DNA from: Winogradskyella sp046545555
GTDB lineage: Bacteria > Bacteroidota > Bacteroidia > Flavobacteriales > Flavobacteriaceae
Length of the DNA: 64,000 nt
Reading direction: 5' to 3'
Assembly: GCF_046545555.1 (NCBI RefSeq)
Contig: NZ_JBHZTH010000004.1
Location: 124,001 to 188,000, forward strand
The notes beneath the pieces were generated by a model, which saw only the letters and a list, made by a program, of their open reading frames with translations, made no database searches and was not told the DNA's origin. Below, in pieces: positions 42,838 through 51,862 of this stretch; position 1 is the stretch's first letter, and each line of letters opens with the position of its first letter. The position numbers and the translations under genes are program-made.

Positions 42838-44271
42838 ATGCTATTTAATTCTATCGAGTTTTTTCTGTTTTTACCCATAGTATTTGCTCTTTATTGGCTA
42901 ATAGGTAGTAAACGAATTAACAGCCAAAATGTACTTATTGCTATATCGAGTTATGTCTTTTATGGTTGGTGGGATTGGCGCTTTCTTTTTCTTATCCTTT
43001 TTAGTTCTATTGTAGACTATACAATAGGTTTAAAATTAAAAAATGAATCAAAACAGTCTAAACGTAAGCTCTTTTTATGGATTAGTATATGTATAAATCT
43101 AGGTTTTCTCGGTTTTTTTAAATATTATAATTTTTTCGTTGATAGTCTTGTGAATTCATTCACATTTTTTGGTGGCAAACTAAATGTTGATACACTTAAC
43201 ATAATATTACCAGTTGGGATTAGCTTTTACACATTTCAAACTTTGAGTTATACCATAGATGTTTATAATAAAAAATTAGAGCCTACTAAAGATTTTGTTG
43301 CGTTTATGGCATTTGTTAGTTTTTTCCCACAACTAGTTGCTGGACCAATAGAGAGAGCTACTAACCTACTACCTCAATTCCACATAAAAAGAAAATTTGA
43401 ATACTCAAAAGCGGTAGATGGACTTAGGCAAGTACTTTGGGGTATGTTTAAAAAAGTTGTCATAGCAGATAATTGTGCTAAATATGCCAATATAATTTTT
43501 AATAATTACGAGGATTATTCTGGCAGCACTTTATTACTTGGAGCTTTTTTCTTTGCTTTTCAAATTTATGGTGATTTTTCAGGATATTCAGATATTGCTA
43601 TCGGTATTTCTAGACTATTTGGTTTTGATTTAAAACGAAATTTTGCTTTCCCATACTTTTCGAGAGATATAGCTGAGTTTTGGAGGCGTTGGCATATTTC
43701 TTTATCTACTTGGTTTAGAGATTATCTTTATATTCCACTAGGAGGTAGTAAAGGAGGACTCAAAATGAAAATTAGAAATACCTTTATAATTTTCATAGTG
43801 AGTGGGTTTTGGCATGGAGCTAATTGGACCTTTGTTGTTTGGGGAGCATTAAATGCAATCTACTTTTTACCGTTATTATTACTTAATAAGAATAGAGTCA
43901 ATACTAATTTGGTAGCGGAGGGGAAATACTTACCAACGTTAAAAGAATTATTTCAAATGGCAACAACATTTTTTATTACATTAATCGCTTGGATTTTCTT
44001 TAGAGCAGATAACGTAACTCAGGCTTTACTTTATATTCAAAACATATTTACTGATACTTTATTTGCTAAATCGGCTATATTCCCAACAACAATATTACTG
44101 TTAGTTGCATTTTTTATGTCTATTGAGTGGCTGGGAAGGGCTGGTGAGTACGCCATTGCAAAAATAGATTTCATCAATAAACCAATGCGATGGTCATTTT
44201 ATTTACTTATTATAGTTTTAATTTTCAGTTTTACTGGCGAACAACAGGAGTTTATCTATTTCCAATTTTAA
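42838..44271 (+). CDS. MBOAT family O-acyltransferase (AlgI/PatA/DltB-like)
   Basis: 477 residues with about 11-12 membrane helices. The conserved core is IYGDFSGYSDIAIGISRLFGF (about 241-261), AEFWRRWHISLSTWFRDYLY (about 279-298), and the catalytic His in SGFWHGANWTFVVWG near residue 325. PVGISFYTFQTLSYTIDVY and ATNLLPQF are also typical. Family members move acyl groups across the membrane for O-acylation of alginate, teichoic acid or peptidoglycan. The SGNH-like protein upstream is the expected periplasmic partner, making a two-gene acylation module in the locus. Confidence 0.92.
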   Translation: MLFNSIEFFLFLPIVFALYWLIGSKRINSQNVLIAISSYVFYGWWDWRFLFLILFSSIVDYTIGLKLKNESKQSKRKLFLWISICINLGFLGFFKYYNFFVDSLVNSFTFFGGKLNVDTLNIILPVGISFYTFQTLSYTIDVYNKKLEPTKDFVAFMAFVSFFPQLVAGPIERATNLLPQFHIKRKFEYSKAVDGLRQVLWGMFKKVVIADNCAKYANIIFNNYEDYSGSTLLLGAFFFAFQIYGDFSGYSDIAIGISRLFGFDLKRNFAFPYFSRDIAEFWRRWHISLSTWFRDYLYIPLGGSKGGLKMKIRNTFIIFIVSGFWHGANWTFVVWGALNAIYFLPLLLLNKNRVNTNLVAEGKYLPTLKELFQMATTFFITLIAWIFFRADNVTQALLYIQNIFTDTLFAKSAIFPTTILLLVAFFMSIEWLGRAGEYAIAKIDFINKPMRWSFYLLIIVLIFSFTGEQQEFIYFQF

Positions 44272-44338
44272 TATATTTGTATTTAATTTTTAATTTATCA
44301 AGATAATACACCAACACAAAAATGTCAGTTAAAGTCAA

Positions 44339-45463
44339 ATGAATATATTAAAGTATATCACTTTTGCATTAGTATTATTGAACTTACCTTCTATAGCTTT
44401 AGTTAGTTATGGATCTACTGTAGGTGGACTTTTAAGTTATGCCACAATAGGACTTTTAGCACTTTATTACTTTTTTGAAAAAAAAACAGCACCGAATTGG
44501 TGGCTTATTATAATATCTCTTTTGTTTTTTATAATTTCTAGTCTCAGGTATGTTGGACCAGCATTTATGTTTGTGTTTGATGCTATTAAATACTTTATTT
44601 ATTTGCTTTGCGCTTACGAAATGGCTAAACATATTAGTACCTTAGAATTTTATGTTTTTTTATTAATTGGCTCATTAACTGTTCCTCTAGAGGCTGTTTT
44701 CTTTACTAGTGATTTCGGACGTTATGCCGGTTTTTATTTAAATGCTAATGTGGCTGGTTTTATTTGTATCACGGGCTACGCAACAACTTATGGCTTAAAA
44801 AACATTAATTTAAAATTAATTGGCCAATTTTTATTTACCCTTGCTGGATTATTAACCTTTTCAAGAACTTTTATTGTCATTTGGTTGTTAATAAATGTAA
44901 TTTCTCTTAAAATAAGTATCAAGAACATTAGAATTTTTGGCCTAGGCTTTTTGATTATTGGTACATTATTTTTTATTGATGAAGTCGTAGGGCTTAATAA
45001 CCCAAGATTTGATCAATTAAAAGCAGCAGTTAGTAGTGAAGGAGTCTCATCAGAAGAGATAAGCGAAGATTCAAGAGCTGATACTTGGGCTAGATTCTAC
45101 GACGATATACTTGAGGCTCCATTAATTGGAAATGGTTATGGCTCATTCTCAGGAAAAGAAGGACATGGATTAGGAGTCCATAATTCTTATTTAATGGTAA
45201 TAGGTGAAGCAGGCATTTTACCTTTCTTTTTGTTTGTTTCATATATTGGATATCTAATGGTTATGAGCTTGTTTTATTTTAATAAAAAGCCAAATTTGAT
45301 AATGCAAACAATTGCGCTTTCACTGTTTCTTTTAGCAAATCATAACTTTTTTACGTTTTATTATGTGTCTTTTTCAGCTATGTGGATACAGTATCAGATT
45401 TACTTGGCAAAGGAAGAAGAAGAAGAAGAGGAAGAAGAGGAACTAACACTAGTTCAAACCTGA
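44339..45463 (+). CDS. O-antigen polymerase/ligase-like protein (Wzy)
   Basis: 374 residues with about ten transmembrane helices. A periplasmic loop (about 215-290) has the conserved segment DSRADTWARFYDDI, then PLIGNGYGSF and GLGVHNSYLMVIGEAGILPF, the typical pattern of O-antigen ligase/Wzy polymerases. The H-N-S in VHNSYL is the usual catalytic histidine region. Given Wzx, Wza and Wzc in the same locus, Wzy polymerase is the most likely role; WaaL-type ligase is the alternative. The C-terminus ends in ten consecutive Glu. A 19-bp hairpin terminator follows. Confidence 0.82.
   Translation: MNILKYITFALVLLNLPSIALVSYGSTVGGLLSYATIGLLALYYFFEKKTAPNWWLIIISLLFFIISSLRYVGPAFMFVFDAIKYFIYLLCAYEMAKHISTLEFYVFLLIGSLTVPLEAVFFTSDFGRYAGFYLNANVAGFICITGYATTYGLKNINLKLIGQFLFTLAGLLTFSRTFIVIWLLINVISLKISIKNIRIFGLGFLIIGTLFFIDEVVGLNNPRFDQLKAAVSSEGVSSEEISEDSRADTWARFYDDILEAPLIGNGYGSFSGKEGHGLGVHNSYLMVIGEAGILPFFLFVSYIGYLMVMSLFYFNKKPNLIMQTIALSLFLLANHNFFTFYYVSFSAMWIQYQIYLAKEEEEEEEEEELTLVQT
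45413..45442 (+). repeat. Trinucleotide (GAA/GAG) microsatellite coding a ten-Glu run
   Basis: Ten consecutive Glu codons, five GAA in a row and then mixed GAA/GAG, near the 3' end of the Wzy gene. Being a multiple of three, length changes by slippage would keep the frame and only alter the acidic tail. No effect on function is known. Confidence 0.8.
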
Positions 45464-45538
45464 ATTTTATTTTAATAGTCTTTGAAAATAATATTAAATG
45501 TCATTTAACGAAAATAAACTACTCTATTAATTCTTTTA

Positions 45539-45586
45539 TTAAAGTAAATACCCACTATTAATTATAGTAGTGGGTATTTACTTTAA
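45539..45586. terminator. Bidirectional terminator, perfect 19-bp hairpin
   Basis: Arms 45539-45557 and 45568-45586 are perfectly complementary over 19 bases, with a 10-base loop. CCCACTA/TAGTGGG sits at the top and AAAGTAAA/TTTACTTT toward the base. It lies between the convergent ends of the wzy gene (45463) and the lyase gene (45601). I infer it stops transcription from both directions. Confidence 0.85.
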
Positions 45587-45600
45587 TTGATCTACTTTGC

Positions 45601-48600
45601 TTATCTAACAATTAATTTTTTAGAAATTTCATTATTTATATCAACCATTTTAATATAATACATTCCTGGTTGTAAATTACTTACATCTAACCTTGTCGTA
45701 GAAGACGTGCTAAGATTTTCATTAACAACCATTTTATAATGAATTAATTTACCCGTTATATCATATAAGTAGACCCTGGTTAAATTTACCGATCCAGAAA
45801 GTTTTACATCAACATAAGTATTTGCAGGGTTAGGAAATACATCAAATGAAAAATCTAATGGGTCATCTGATGAACTTGGGTTATCATCTTCTTCGCAATC
45901 TATTAATACCTCTACTAATACTGAGTCTTCATCAAAATCTAAAGCATTGAAAACTGTTACAGTATATTCAGTAGTTTGAGTTGGAGTTACATTTATTGTC
46001 TGAGTTGTCTCACCTGTACTCCACGCGTACTGGTCACCACCAGAAGCTGTAAGAGCAATTGTTTGCCCTAAACAAACTTCAACATCTTCACCTGCATCTG
46101 CTATTACCTCAGGGATAACATTAACTGTTACTTGTTTATTATCATTACATTCACCAATAAAGCCACTTACGTCATAAGTTGTGGTCTGTGTTGGACTTAC
46201 TGCAATATTTGGCTGAGTTGCACCATTATTCCATAAGTAAGTATTGGCGCCTGAAGCAGATAACGTCACGAAATCACCATTTAAGATATCTACATTCTCA
46301 CCATTAGCTATTATTACATTTGGATTTGGATCTACAAAAATTGTCACCTCATCCGTGTCTACTTGAATACCAGAATTTACGGTAACTGAATAAGTAGTTG
46401 TAGAAAGGGGATTAACAAGAATACTTTGCGTAGTTTCACCTGTATTCCATAAATAAGAATCCCCATTATTGGCAGTTAACGTTACTTCAATTTCATTATT
46501 TTCACATACCCTCTCATCTTCACCTGCAAAAGCCTCATATAGCGCTTCTACTGAAACTACAACCTCTAAAGTTGTAGAACATCCATTATTACCTGCAGAA
46601 CTAACAGAATAAGTTGTCGTTTGGGATGGGCTTACCTCTATCGATGACGAAGATTCCCCATTACTCCATGCATAATTATCACCACCGCTGGCAACAAGTA
46701 CAATAGAATCCCCTTCAACAATTGTTGTATTATTGGATAATGTAATGTCTGGTGCATCATTTACAAAAACAGTTATACTATCTAAGCTAGAGCAAGAATT
46801 TGAAAAAACTTCAACATTGTATAATGTGTCCGAAATTGGATTAACATCTATTGATTGAGTTGTTTCACCTGTACTCCATAAATATGAGTTTCCTCCATTA
46901 GCCGTTAAAGTAATAGATTGACCTTCACATATTGTTTGGTCCTCACCAGCATCAGCAATTGGTATAGTATTTACCGTCACGGTAACACTATCCTCATCGC
47001 TATTTCCGTCGTTGTCAGAAACAGTTACAGCGTATGTTGTACTAACAGATGGACTAACCGTTATTGATGCCGTTGTTTCACCAGAATCCCATAAAAAATT
47101 CTCGCCACCAGAAGCAGTTAAAGTTATTGTTTCCCCTTCGCAAATATCTTGGTCTGGACCAGCATTGGCATTGGGTAAATTGCTGAAAAAAAAAGTTAAT
47201 GAAAAGGTGTCTAATCCTACCAAATTACCAGAGGCAGAATTTTCACTGAAATATTCTATTGTGAAATTATAAGTTCCATCTTCAACAGTATAAGGTTCAA
47301 AATCAAGATCAACATGTCCACCAGGTAAACCTGCATAAAGAGGAACACTCTCTATCCACGTACCACTCGTTGGACCAGACCAAGTTACTCTAACACTTTC
47401 GACATCGGGATTAGAATCACCTCCAGAGGGTATACATCTAAAATTAATTTGATTCCCTTGATTTTCTAGATTAATAACTGAATCCCCGTTAATATTTTGA
47501 ATTAACACATCAGTTTCAGCATTATATAGATCGTATGATCCGTAAAAAGTATCAATAACTGTAATTGAAGCACTATCACTGATTCCTGAATCATCAGCAG
47601 TATATGTAATTGTTGCTATTCCTTCACTTATGGAAGTAACTAAGCCCATTTGATCAACTTGCGCCACCAACTCATTATTACTAGACCAATTCCCCAAAAT
47701 ATCAGATGTATTTGATGGTAATAACTCCATCAATAATTGAATATCTTCACCAGCTTCGAGAGTAATAGAATTGGGGGAAACAGTGACTGACTCCAGCGGT
47801 ATTTGAATATCTGTTACAGTGATCTGAGATTCTGCTATAAATCCTCCGTCATTAGATATAAAACTTATAGTAGTAATACCTTCTGAAATCGAAGTAACTA
47901 GACCATTAGAATCTACAACTGCTATGGAAGGGTCGCTAGATTCCCATAAACCGCTTTTATCGGTGGTGTTAACTGGTGTGAAAATTTTATTTAAAATTAT
48001 CGACTCAGGTACGTTAAGAGTTACGGCTTCTGGGGTTAAAGTGACATTCTCAGCATTAATTACTACCGCTGGTTCATCTACTTGGTTTAAATATTCTTCT
48101 AACCAAGTATAGCCATTTGGTGAAATATCGTTATGATCTTGTCCATTAGGCACGAAAGAATTAAACCAGTTTTCTGGTATATGAGGATTACTCTGATAAA
48201 ACTCGGAAGGTCTTGTTATAGAAATTATTTCTGGAACTACATACTCTGACGTATTCAATTGTTCAACAAAATTACCTTGTTCAACTTGACTTATCCAATC
48301 GGCATCCAAGATATCTTTATTGTCGCTAAAACTACCATCCGAATTAAGCCTTGCGTTACATCCAACATCAGATACAACATCACTAAAAGCATCATCAGCG
48401 GTTAATATATCAAAAGGCTCTCCTAACAATGTAAATCTTGAACTGGTAAAATAATTACTTGGTAATTGATCTCCATAACTAAAACCTCCACCATCTTGAA
48501 AAAATTTCCAGCTTAATGAATTATTTGTATTAATTTCAGATATTTCATTTGATAAGTCTGAAGCTGGATTACCAACAATTTTATTATCTACTGAATATAT

Positions 48601-49494
48601 TTGGGGTATTGTTCCAAACCGAAATAAGTTTAACCTAACGTCTCTTACTCCTGTAGATCCATAATCACAATAATTACCAATATGATTAAGATTAAAACTA
48701 CCATTCCCTCGGATTAATCTATTACCTGCATTCCAAGCAATATTATTAATAACATCTAATCTACCATTATCACCAGTAATGTTTGGAAACCTGTAATTAG
48801 AATTATAAAACATATTAAAAATAAATGACACTGTAGGTGGGTTTCCAGTCGTGCCAGATTGTTTTCCTATTATAGAGCCTTTTGAACTTTCTCCGAATAA
48901 ACATCGTTGTATTGTTACGTTATTTATTTCTGCACCATCAAAAGTACTATACCAAGAAGCACATTCATCCGAGCCAAAGGCAAAACTACAATGGTCAAAT
49001 ATTTGATTTTGTATGTCAGCTACAACAGAAACCGAATCGTTGTTTATGGTTGCACCACCTTTAAACCTAATATGTCTACAAATAATATTTGAGACACTAG
49101 ATAAAAACAAACGGTGACCCTCAATTGTAATTCCTCCTTCCGGAGCTGTCTGCCCAGCTATAGTAACATTACTATTACTAGAGCCTAATGATAATATAGA
49201 ATTCAAAGTAATTACCCCACTTACATCAAAAACAACGGTTCTTGGAACCTGTAAAGACATCGCTGCTCTAAAACTGCCGGGTCCACTATCATTAAGGTTT
49301 GTAACATGGACTACTATACCTCCTCTCCCACCGGTAACATATGCACCAGACCCCTTAGCACTTGGGAATGCTAGTTGCTGTCCATAGGAATTTTGTACAA
49401 AAAAGGTTGTTGTTATAAATAATAATATATATAAATTATGTCTATTAATAAGTAGGTTAATCGGAAGTTTCATTGTCATTTTGCTATTAATCAA
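45601..49494 (-). CDS. Secreted pectate-lyase-like protein with Ig-like and repeat domains and T9SS sorting tail
   Basis: 1297 residues. A signal peptide (about 1-39, ending SYGQ) is followed by a right-handed beta-helix domain resembling polysaccharide lyase family 1 (about 40-470). Within it GGRGGIVVHVTNLND lies near 55, DHCSFAFGSDECAS at 167-180, and NYRFPNITGDNGRLDVINN at 233-251, the last containing the candidate catalytic Arg. Two BIG2-type Ig-like domains follow (about 480-650), a beta-rich region (about 655-770), and six tandem repeats of about 70 residues (about 770-1200), each with AGEDQxICEGQ- and YLWSTGETTQSI-like motifs. A T9SS type A domain (FDVFPNPANTYVDVKL to KKLIVR) ends it. 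It lies antisense inside the polysaccharide locus; polygalacturonate or the cell's own polymer could be the substrate. Confidence 0.85.
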   Translation of the reverse strand: MINSKMTMKLPINLLINRHNLYILLFITTTFFVQNSYGQQLAFPSAKGSGAYVTGGRGGIVVHVTNLNDSGPGSFRAAMSLQVPRTVVFDVSGVITLNSILSLGSSNSNVTIAGQTAPEGGITIEGHRLFLSSVSNIICRHIRFKGGATINNDSVSVVADIQNQIFDHCSFAFGSDECASWYSTFDGAEINNVTIQRCLFGESSKGSIIGKQSGTTGNPPTVSFIFNMFYNSNYRFPNITGDNGRLDVINNIAWNAGNRLIRGNGSFNLNHIGNYCDYGSTGVRDVRLNLFRFGTIPQIYSVDNKIVGNPASDLSNEISEINTNNSLSWKFFQDGGGFSYGDQLPSNYFTSSRFTLLGEPFDILTADDAFSDVVSDVGCNARLNSDGSFSDNKDILDADWISQVEQGNFVEQLNTSEYVVPEIISITRPSEFYQSNPHIPENWFNSFVPNGQDHNDISPNGYTWLEEYLNQVDEPAVVINAENVTLTPEAVTLNVPESIILNKIFTPVNTTDKSGLWESSDPSIAVVDSNGLVTSISEGITTISFISNDGGFIAESQITVTDIQIPLESVTVSPNSITLEAGEDIQLLMELLPSNTSDILGNWSSNNELVAQVDQMGLVTSISEGIATITYTADDSGISDSASITVIDTFYGSYDLYNAETDVLIQNINGDSVINLENQGNQINFRCIPSGGDSNPDVESVRVTWSGPTSGTWIESVPLYAGLPGGHVDLDFEPYTVEDGTYNFTIEYFSENSASGNLVGLDTFSLTFFFSNLPNANAGPDQDICEGETITLTASGGENFLWDSGETTASITVSPSVSTTYAVTVSDNDGNSDEDSVTVTVNTIPIADAGEDQTICEGQSITLTANGGNSYLWSTGETTQSIDVNPISDTLYNVEVFSNSCSSLDSITVFVNDAPDITLSNNTTIVEGDSIVLVASGGDNYAWSNGESSSSIEVSPSQTTTYSVSSAGNNGCSTTLEVVVSVEALYEAFAGEDERVCENNEIEVTLTANNGDSYLWNTGETTQSILVNPLSTTTYSVTVNSGIQVDTDEVTIFVDPNPNVIIANGENVDILNGDFVTLSASGANTYLWNNGATQPNIAVSPTQTTTYDVSGFIGECNDNKQVTVNVIPEVIADAGEDVEVCLGQTIALTASGGDQYAWSTGETTQTINVTPTQTTEYTVTVFNALDFDEDSVLVEVLIDCEEDDNPSSSDDPLDFSFDVFPNPANTYVDVKLSGSVNLTRVYLYDITGKLIHYKMVVNENLSTSSTTRLDVSNLQPGMYYIKMVDINNEISKKLIVR

Positions 49495-50085
49495 TTTCTT
49501 TGGGGTGAACGCAATTTAAGTAATACAAATCAGTTACAATGACTAAATACTTTATTATTCGATTAAAAACATTTTTTTGTAAGAAAATATATATAATTAA
49601 ATAAACGTAATTACTCTTACTTATTTACGTCAGATAATATACATTTGGATTTTAGATATAAACATTTAACATGCTTACTCTTTTCTCACAAAAGTCAAAT
49701 TAAAAATCCCCAATGTCGAAATTAAAGATTTAACATATTTAATTCTTCATCACGGTACTATCAATATTTAAAAGTTATAACAACCTTATCAACAATATCT
49801 ATGATATTGAATTATATCAATAATCTATAATTTATTTAAAGAGTACTTTTTATACAGTAAAACCTTTGGCTTGTTTACTTTTGACGTTAATTATAGTATG
49901 TTAACATGAAATAAAAGGATACTAATTTTCCTTTTTTAATATTGTCAAAACTATGAACCTGTATTATTAAATTAGGCCGTTCTCAGTACAAAAGAATTAT
50001 ATTGTCACCTCAAACTTTAATTTAGTATTGGAATAAAGAAATTTTGCTAAAACAATAATTATAAATTAGAAAATAATAAATTTAA
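49495..50085. other. 591-bp divergent intergenic region
   Basis: An AT-rich gap between the starts of the lyase gene (leftward) and the wzx gene (rightward). I see no open reading frame with a good start, no RNA gene and no long repeat. Two exact TAnnTTTG motifs occur: TACATTTG at 49640-49647 on the plus strand, and TAGTTTTG on the minus strand at 49953-49946. They point toward wzx and the lyase respectively, but both are about 440-450 bases from the gene they could serve and neither has a TTTG at the right distance, so both may be chance. The length would suit regulated divergent promoters. Confidence 0.4.
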
Positions 50086-51633
50086 ATGTCTAGAGTTTCA
50101 AAATCATTGAAAAACGCAAAAGTTGGTGTCTTTTTCTTCATACTCTCCATCTTAGTTCAATTTTTCTCCAGGAAGATCTTTTTGGATAACTTAGGGGATT
50201 CTTTTATTGGGCTCGAAACAACTTTAAGAAGTATTTTAGGCTTTCTTAATTTAGCAGAATTAGGAATTGGAACGGCAATTGGTTTCACTTTATACAAACC
50301 AATATTTGATAAAAACTATAAAGAGATTAACAAAATAATTGCCTTACTTGGAGTACTTTACAAAAAAATAGGATATATCATATTTGGTGTAGGTTTTATT
50401 ATATCACTTTTCTTTCCATTAATATTTTCTACTCAACCTTTTTCTTTATTACTCATATATTATGTCTTTTATTCCTTATTAATTTCTGTATTATTAAGCT
50501 ACTTTGTTAATTATCATATTAGCTTATTAGGTGCTGATCAAAAAGGCTATATAGTTCAACAGTACTACCAAAGTTTTAATATCATACGAGTTATATTGCA
50601 AGTTGTTGTTGCACTTTATTTTAAAAATTTCTTTTTATACATTACATTAGAATTAGTTTTCAGTATTATTTACAGTATTGTTGTTAGGTATAAAATAAAG
50701 AAAGAATATCCATGGCTTATAATTAATTCATTAGAGAAAAAAGAGATTATAAAGGAATATCCAGAAGTAATTAAAAAAATTAAACAAGTATTTTTTCATA
50801 AAATAAGTGCTTTCGTTAAAAATGGCACAGATAATCTTCTTATTTTCTTTTTAATTAATGCCCAAAGCGTTGCGTTTTTCGGTAACTATCAACTTATTTT
50901 TATGAAACTTGGTGGTTTAGTGAAAATGGCATTTGCTGGTACAGGATCTGCAGTTGGTAATTTAATAGCAGAAAATGATGAAAAAAACATTAAAAAAGTT
51001 CTTTGGGAGCTAATTGCAATTCAGTTTTTTATTGCTGGTTTTTTTAGCATCATAATTTATCACGTTATTAATTCATTCATATTATTATGGCTAGAAAAAG
51101 ATATATATATACTATCTAATACTATACTATTATTAATGATAGCTAATTTCTTTATGATTCAGATTAGCTCACCTATTGAGCGTTTCAAAAATGCTTATGG
51201 ACTGTATTCTGATACTTGGGCAGCAATTACAGAAGCTCTTCTAAATTTAGCAATATCTCTTATTTTTGGTTATTTCTATGGTATAGTTGGTATAATGCTT
51301 GGAACCGTAATTAGTATGTTCCTACTTGTTGTATTATGGAAACCCTATTTTTTGTATAAGTATGGTTTCAAAAAAAGTATCTATTTATATTGGAAAGGAT
51401 TGCTTCCAATAATCTTTGTATTTGTAATTACAGCATTAATAACGGATTTTTTAACTGAGTATTTAATATATGGTAATGATCACTTGACATTGTTTAAGTG
51501 GATTGCATACGCAACACAAGTAACAATTGTTGTTGCAATTGTATATGGTATTTTGCTTTTATTATTTGTACCAGGTTTCAGGATATTTTATTCAAGAATT
51601 AAATCACTTATTTTGACCAAATTCAATAAGTGA
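50086..51633 (+). CDS. Wzx-type polysaccharide flippase
   Basis: 515 residues with about twelve to fourteen transmembrane helices of the MOP/MATE-like exporter superfamily. The N-terminal KNAKVGVFFFILSILVQFFSRKIFLDNLG followed by LGFLNLAELGIGTAIGFTLY is typical of Bacteroidota Wzx proteins. PEVIKKIKQVFFHKISAFVKNGTDNLLIFF near residue 225 is the conserved re-entry between the two halves. It is expected to flip the undecaprenyl-linked repeat unit across the inner membrane for polymerisation by Wzy. It is separated from wzy by the antisense lyase gene. Confidence 0.88.
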   Translation: MSRVSKSLKNAKVGVFFFILSILVQFFSRKIFLDNLGDSFIGLETTLRSILGFLNLAELGIGTAIGFTLYKPIFDKNYKEINKIIALLGVLYKKIGYIIFGVGFIISLFFPLIFSTQPFSLLLIYYVFYSLLISVLLSYFVNYHISLLGADQKGYIVQQYYQSFNIIRVILQVVVALYFKNFFLYITLELVFSIIYSIVVRYKIKKEYPWLIINSLEKKEIIKEYPEVIKKIKQVFFHKISAFVKNGTDNLLIFFLINAQSVAFFGNYQLIFMKLGGLVKMAFAGTGSAVGNLIAENDEKNIKKVLWELIAIQFFIAGFFSIIIYHVINSFILLWLEKDIYILSNTILLLMIANFFMIQISSPIERFKNAYGLYSDTWAAITEALLNLAISLIFGYFYGIVGIMLGTVISMFLLVVLWKPYFLYKYGFKKSIYLYWKGLLPIIFVFVITALITDFLTEYLIYGNDHLTLFKWIAYATQVTIVVAIVYGILLLLFVPGFRIFYSRIKSLILTKFNK

Positions 51634-51862
51634 CTATTTACTTTAAGGTAAATGACTAAAAAATCATTTAGGTCAGTTTTAATCTATACTAATTAAAGTA
51701 ATAATGATACATTTAAAAGAATAATTTTGAACATTAACTTAAGTTATGACATATTTGCTTAAAGATTAAAAACTAAAATCTAATCTCAAATGCTACATAA
51801 TAGCATTAATTTGAATTTGTTATTTACATAATTTAATTAGCTTTTTTATTATTAAAATTAAG

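Noticed and set aside
48882..49092. Two overlapping plus-strand frames opposite the lyase signal and first domain
   Set aside because: They are antisense shadows of the PL1-like coding sequence with no family likeness.
45601..49494. Repeated units here considered as a CRISPR array or DNA satellite
   Set aside because: The periodicity is about 210 bases, with diverged copies that are in frame, so it is a protein domain repeat.
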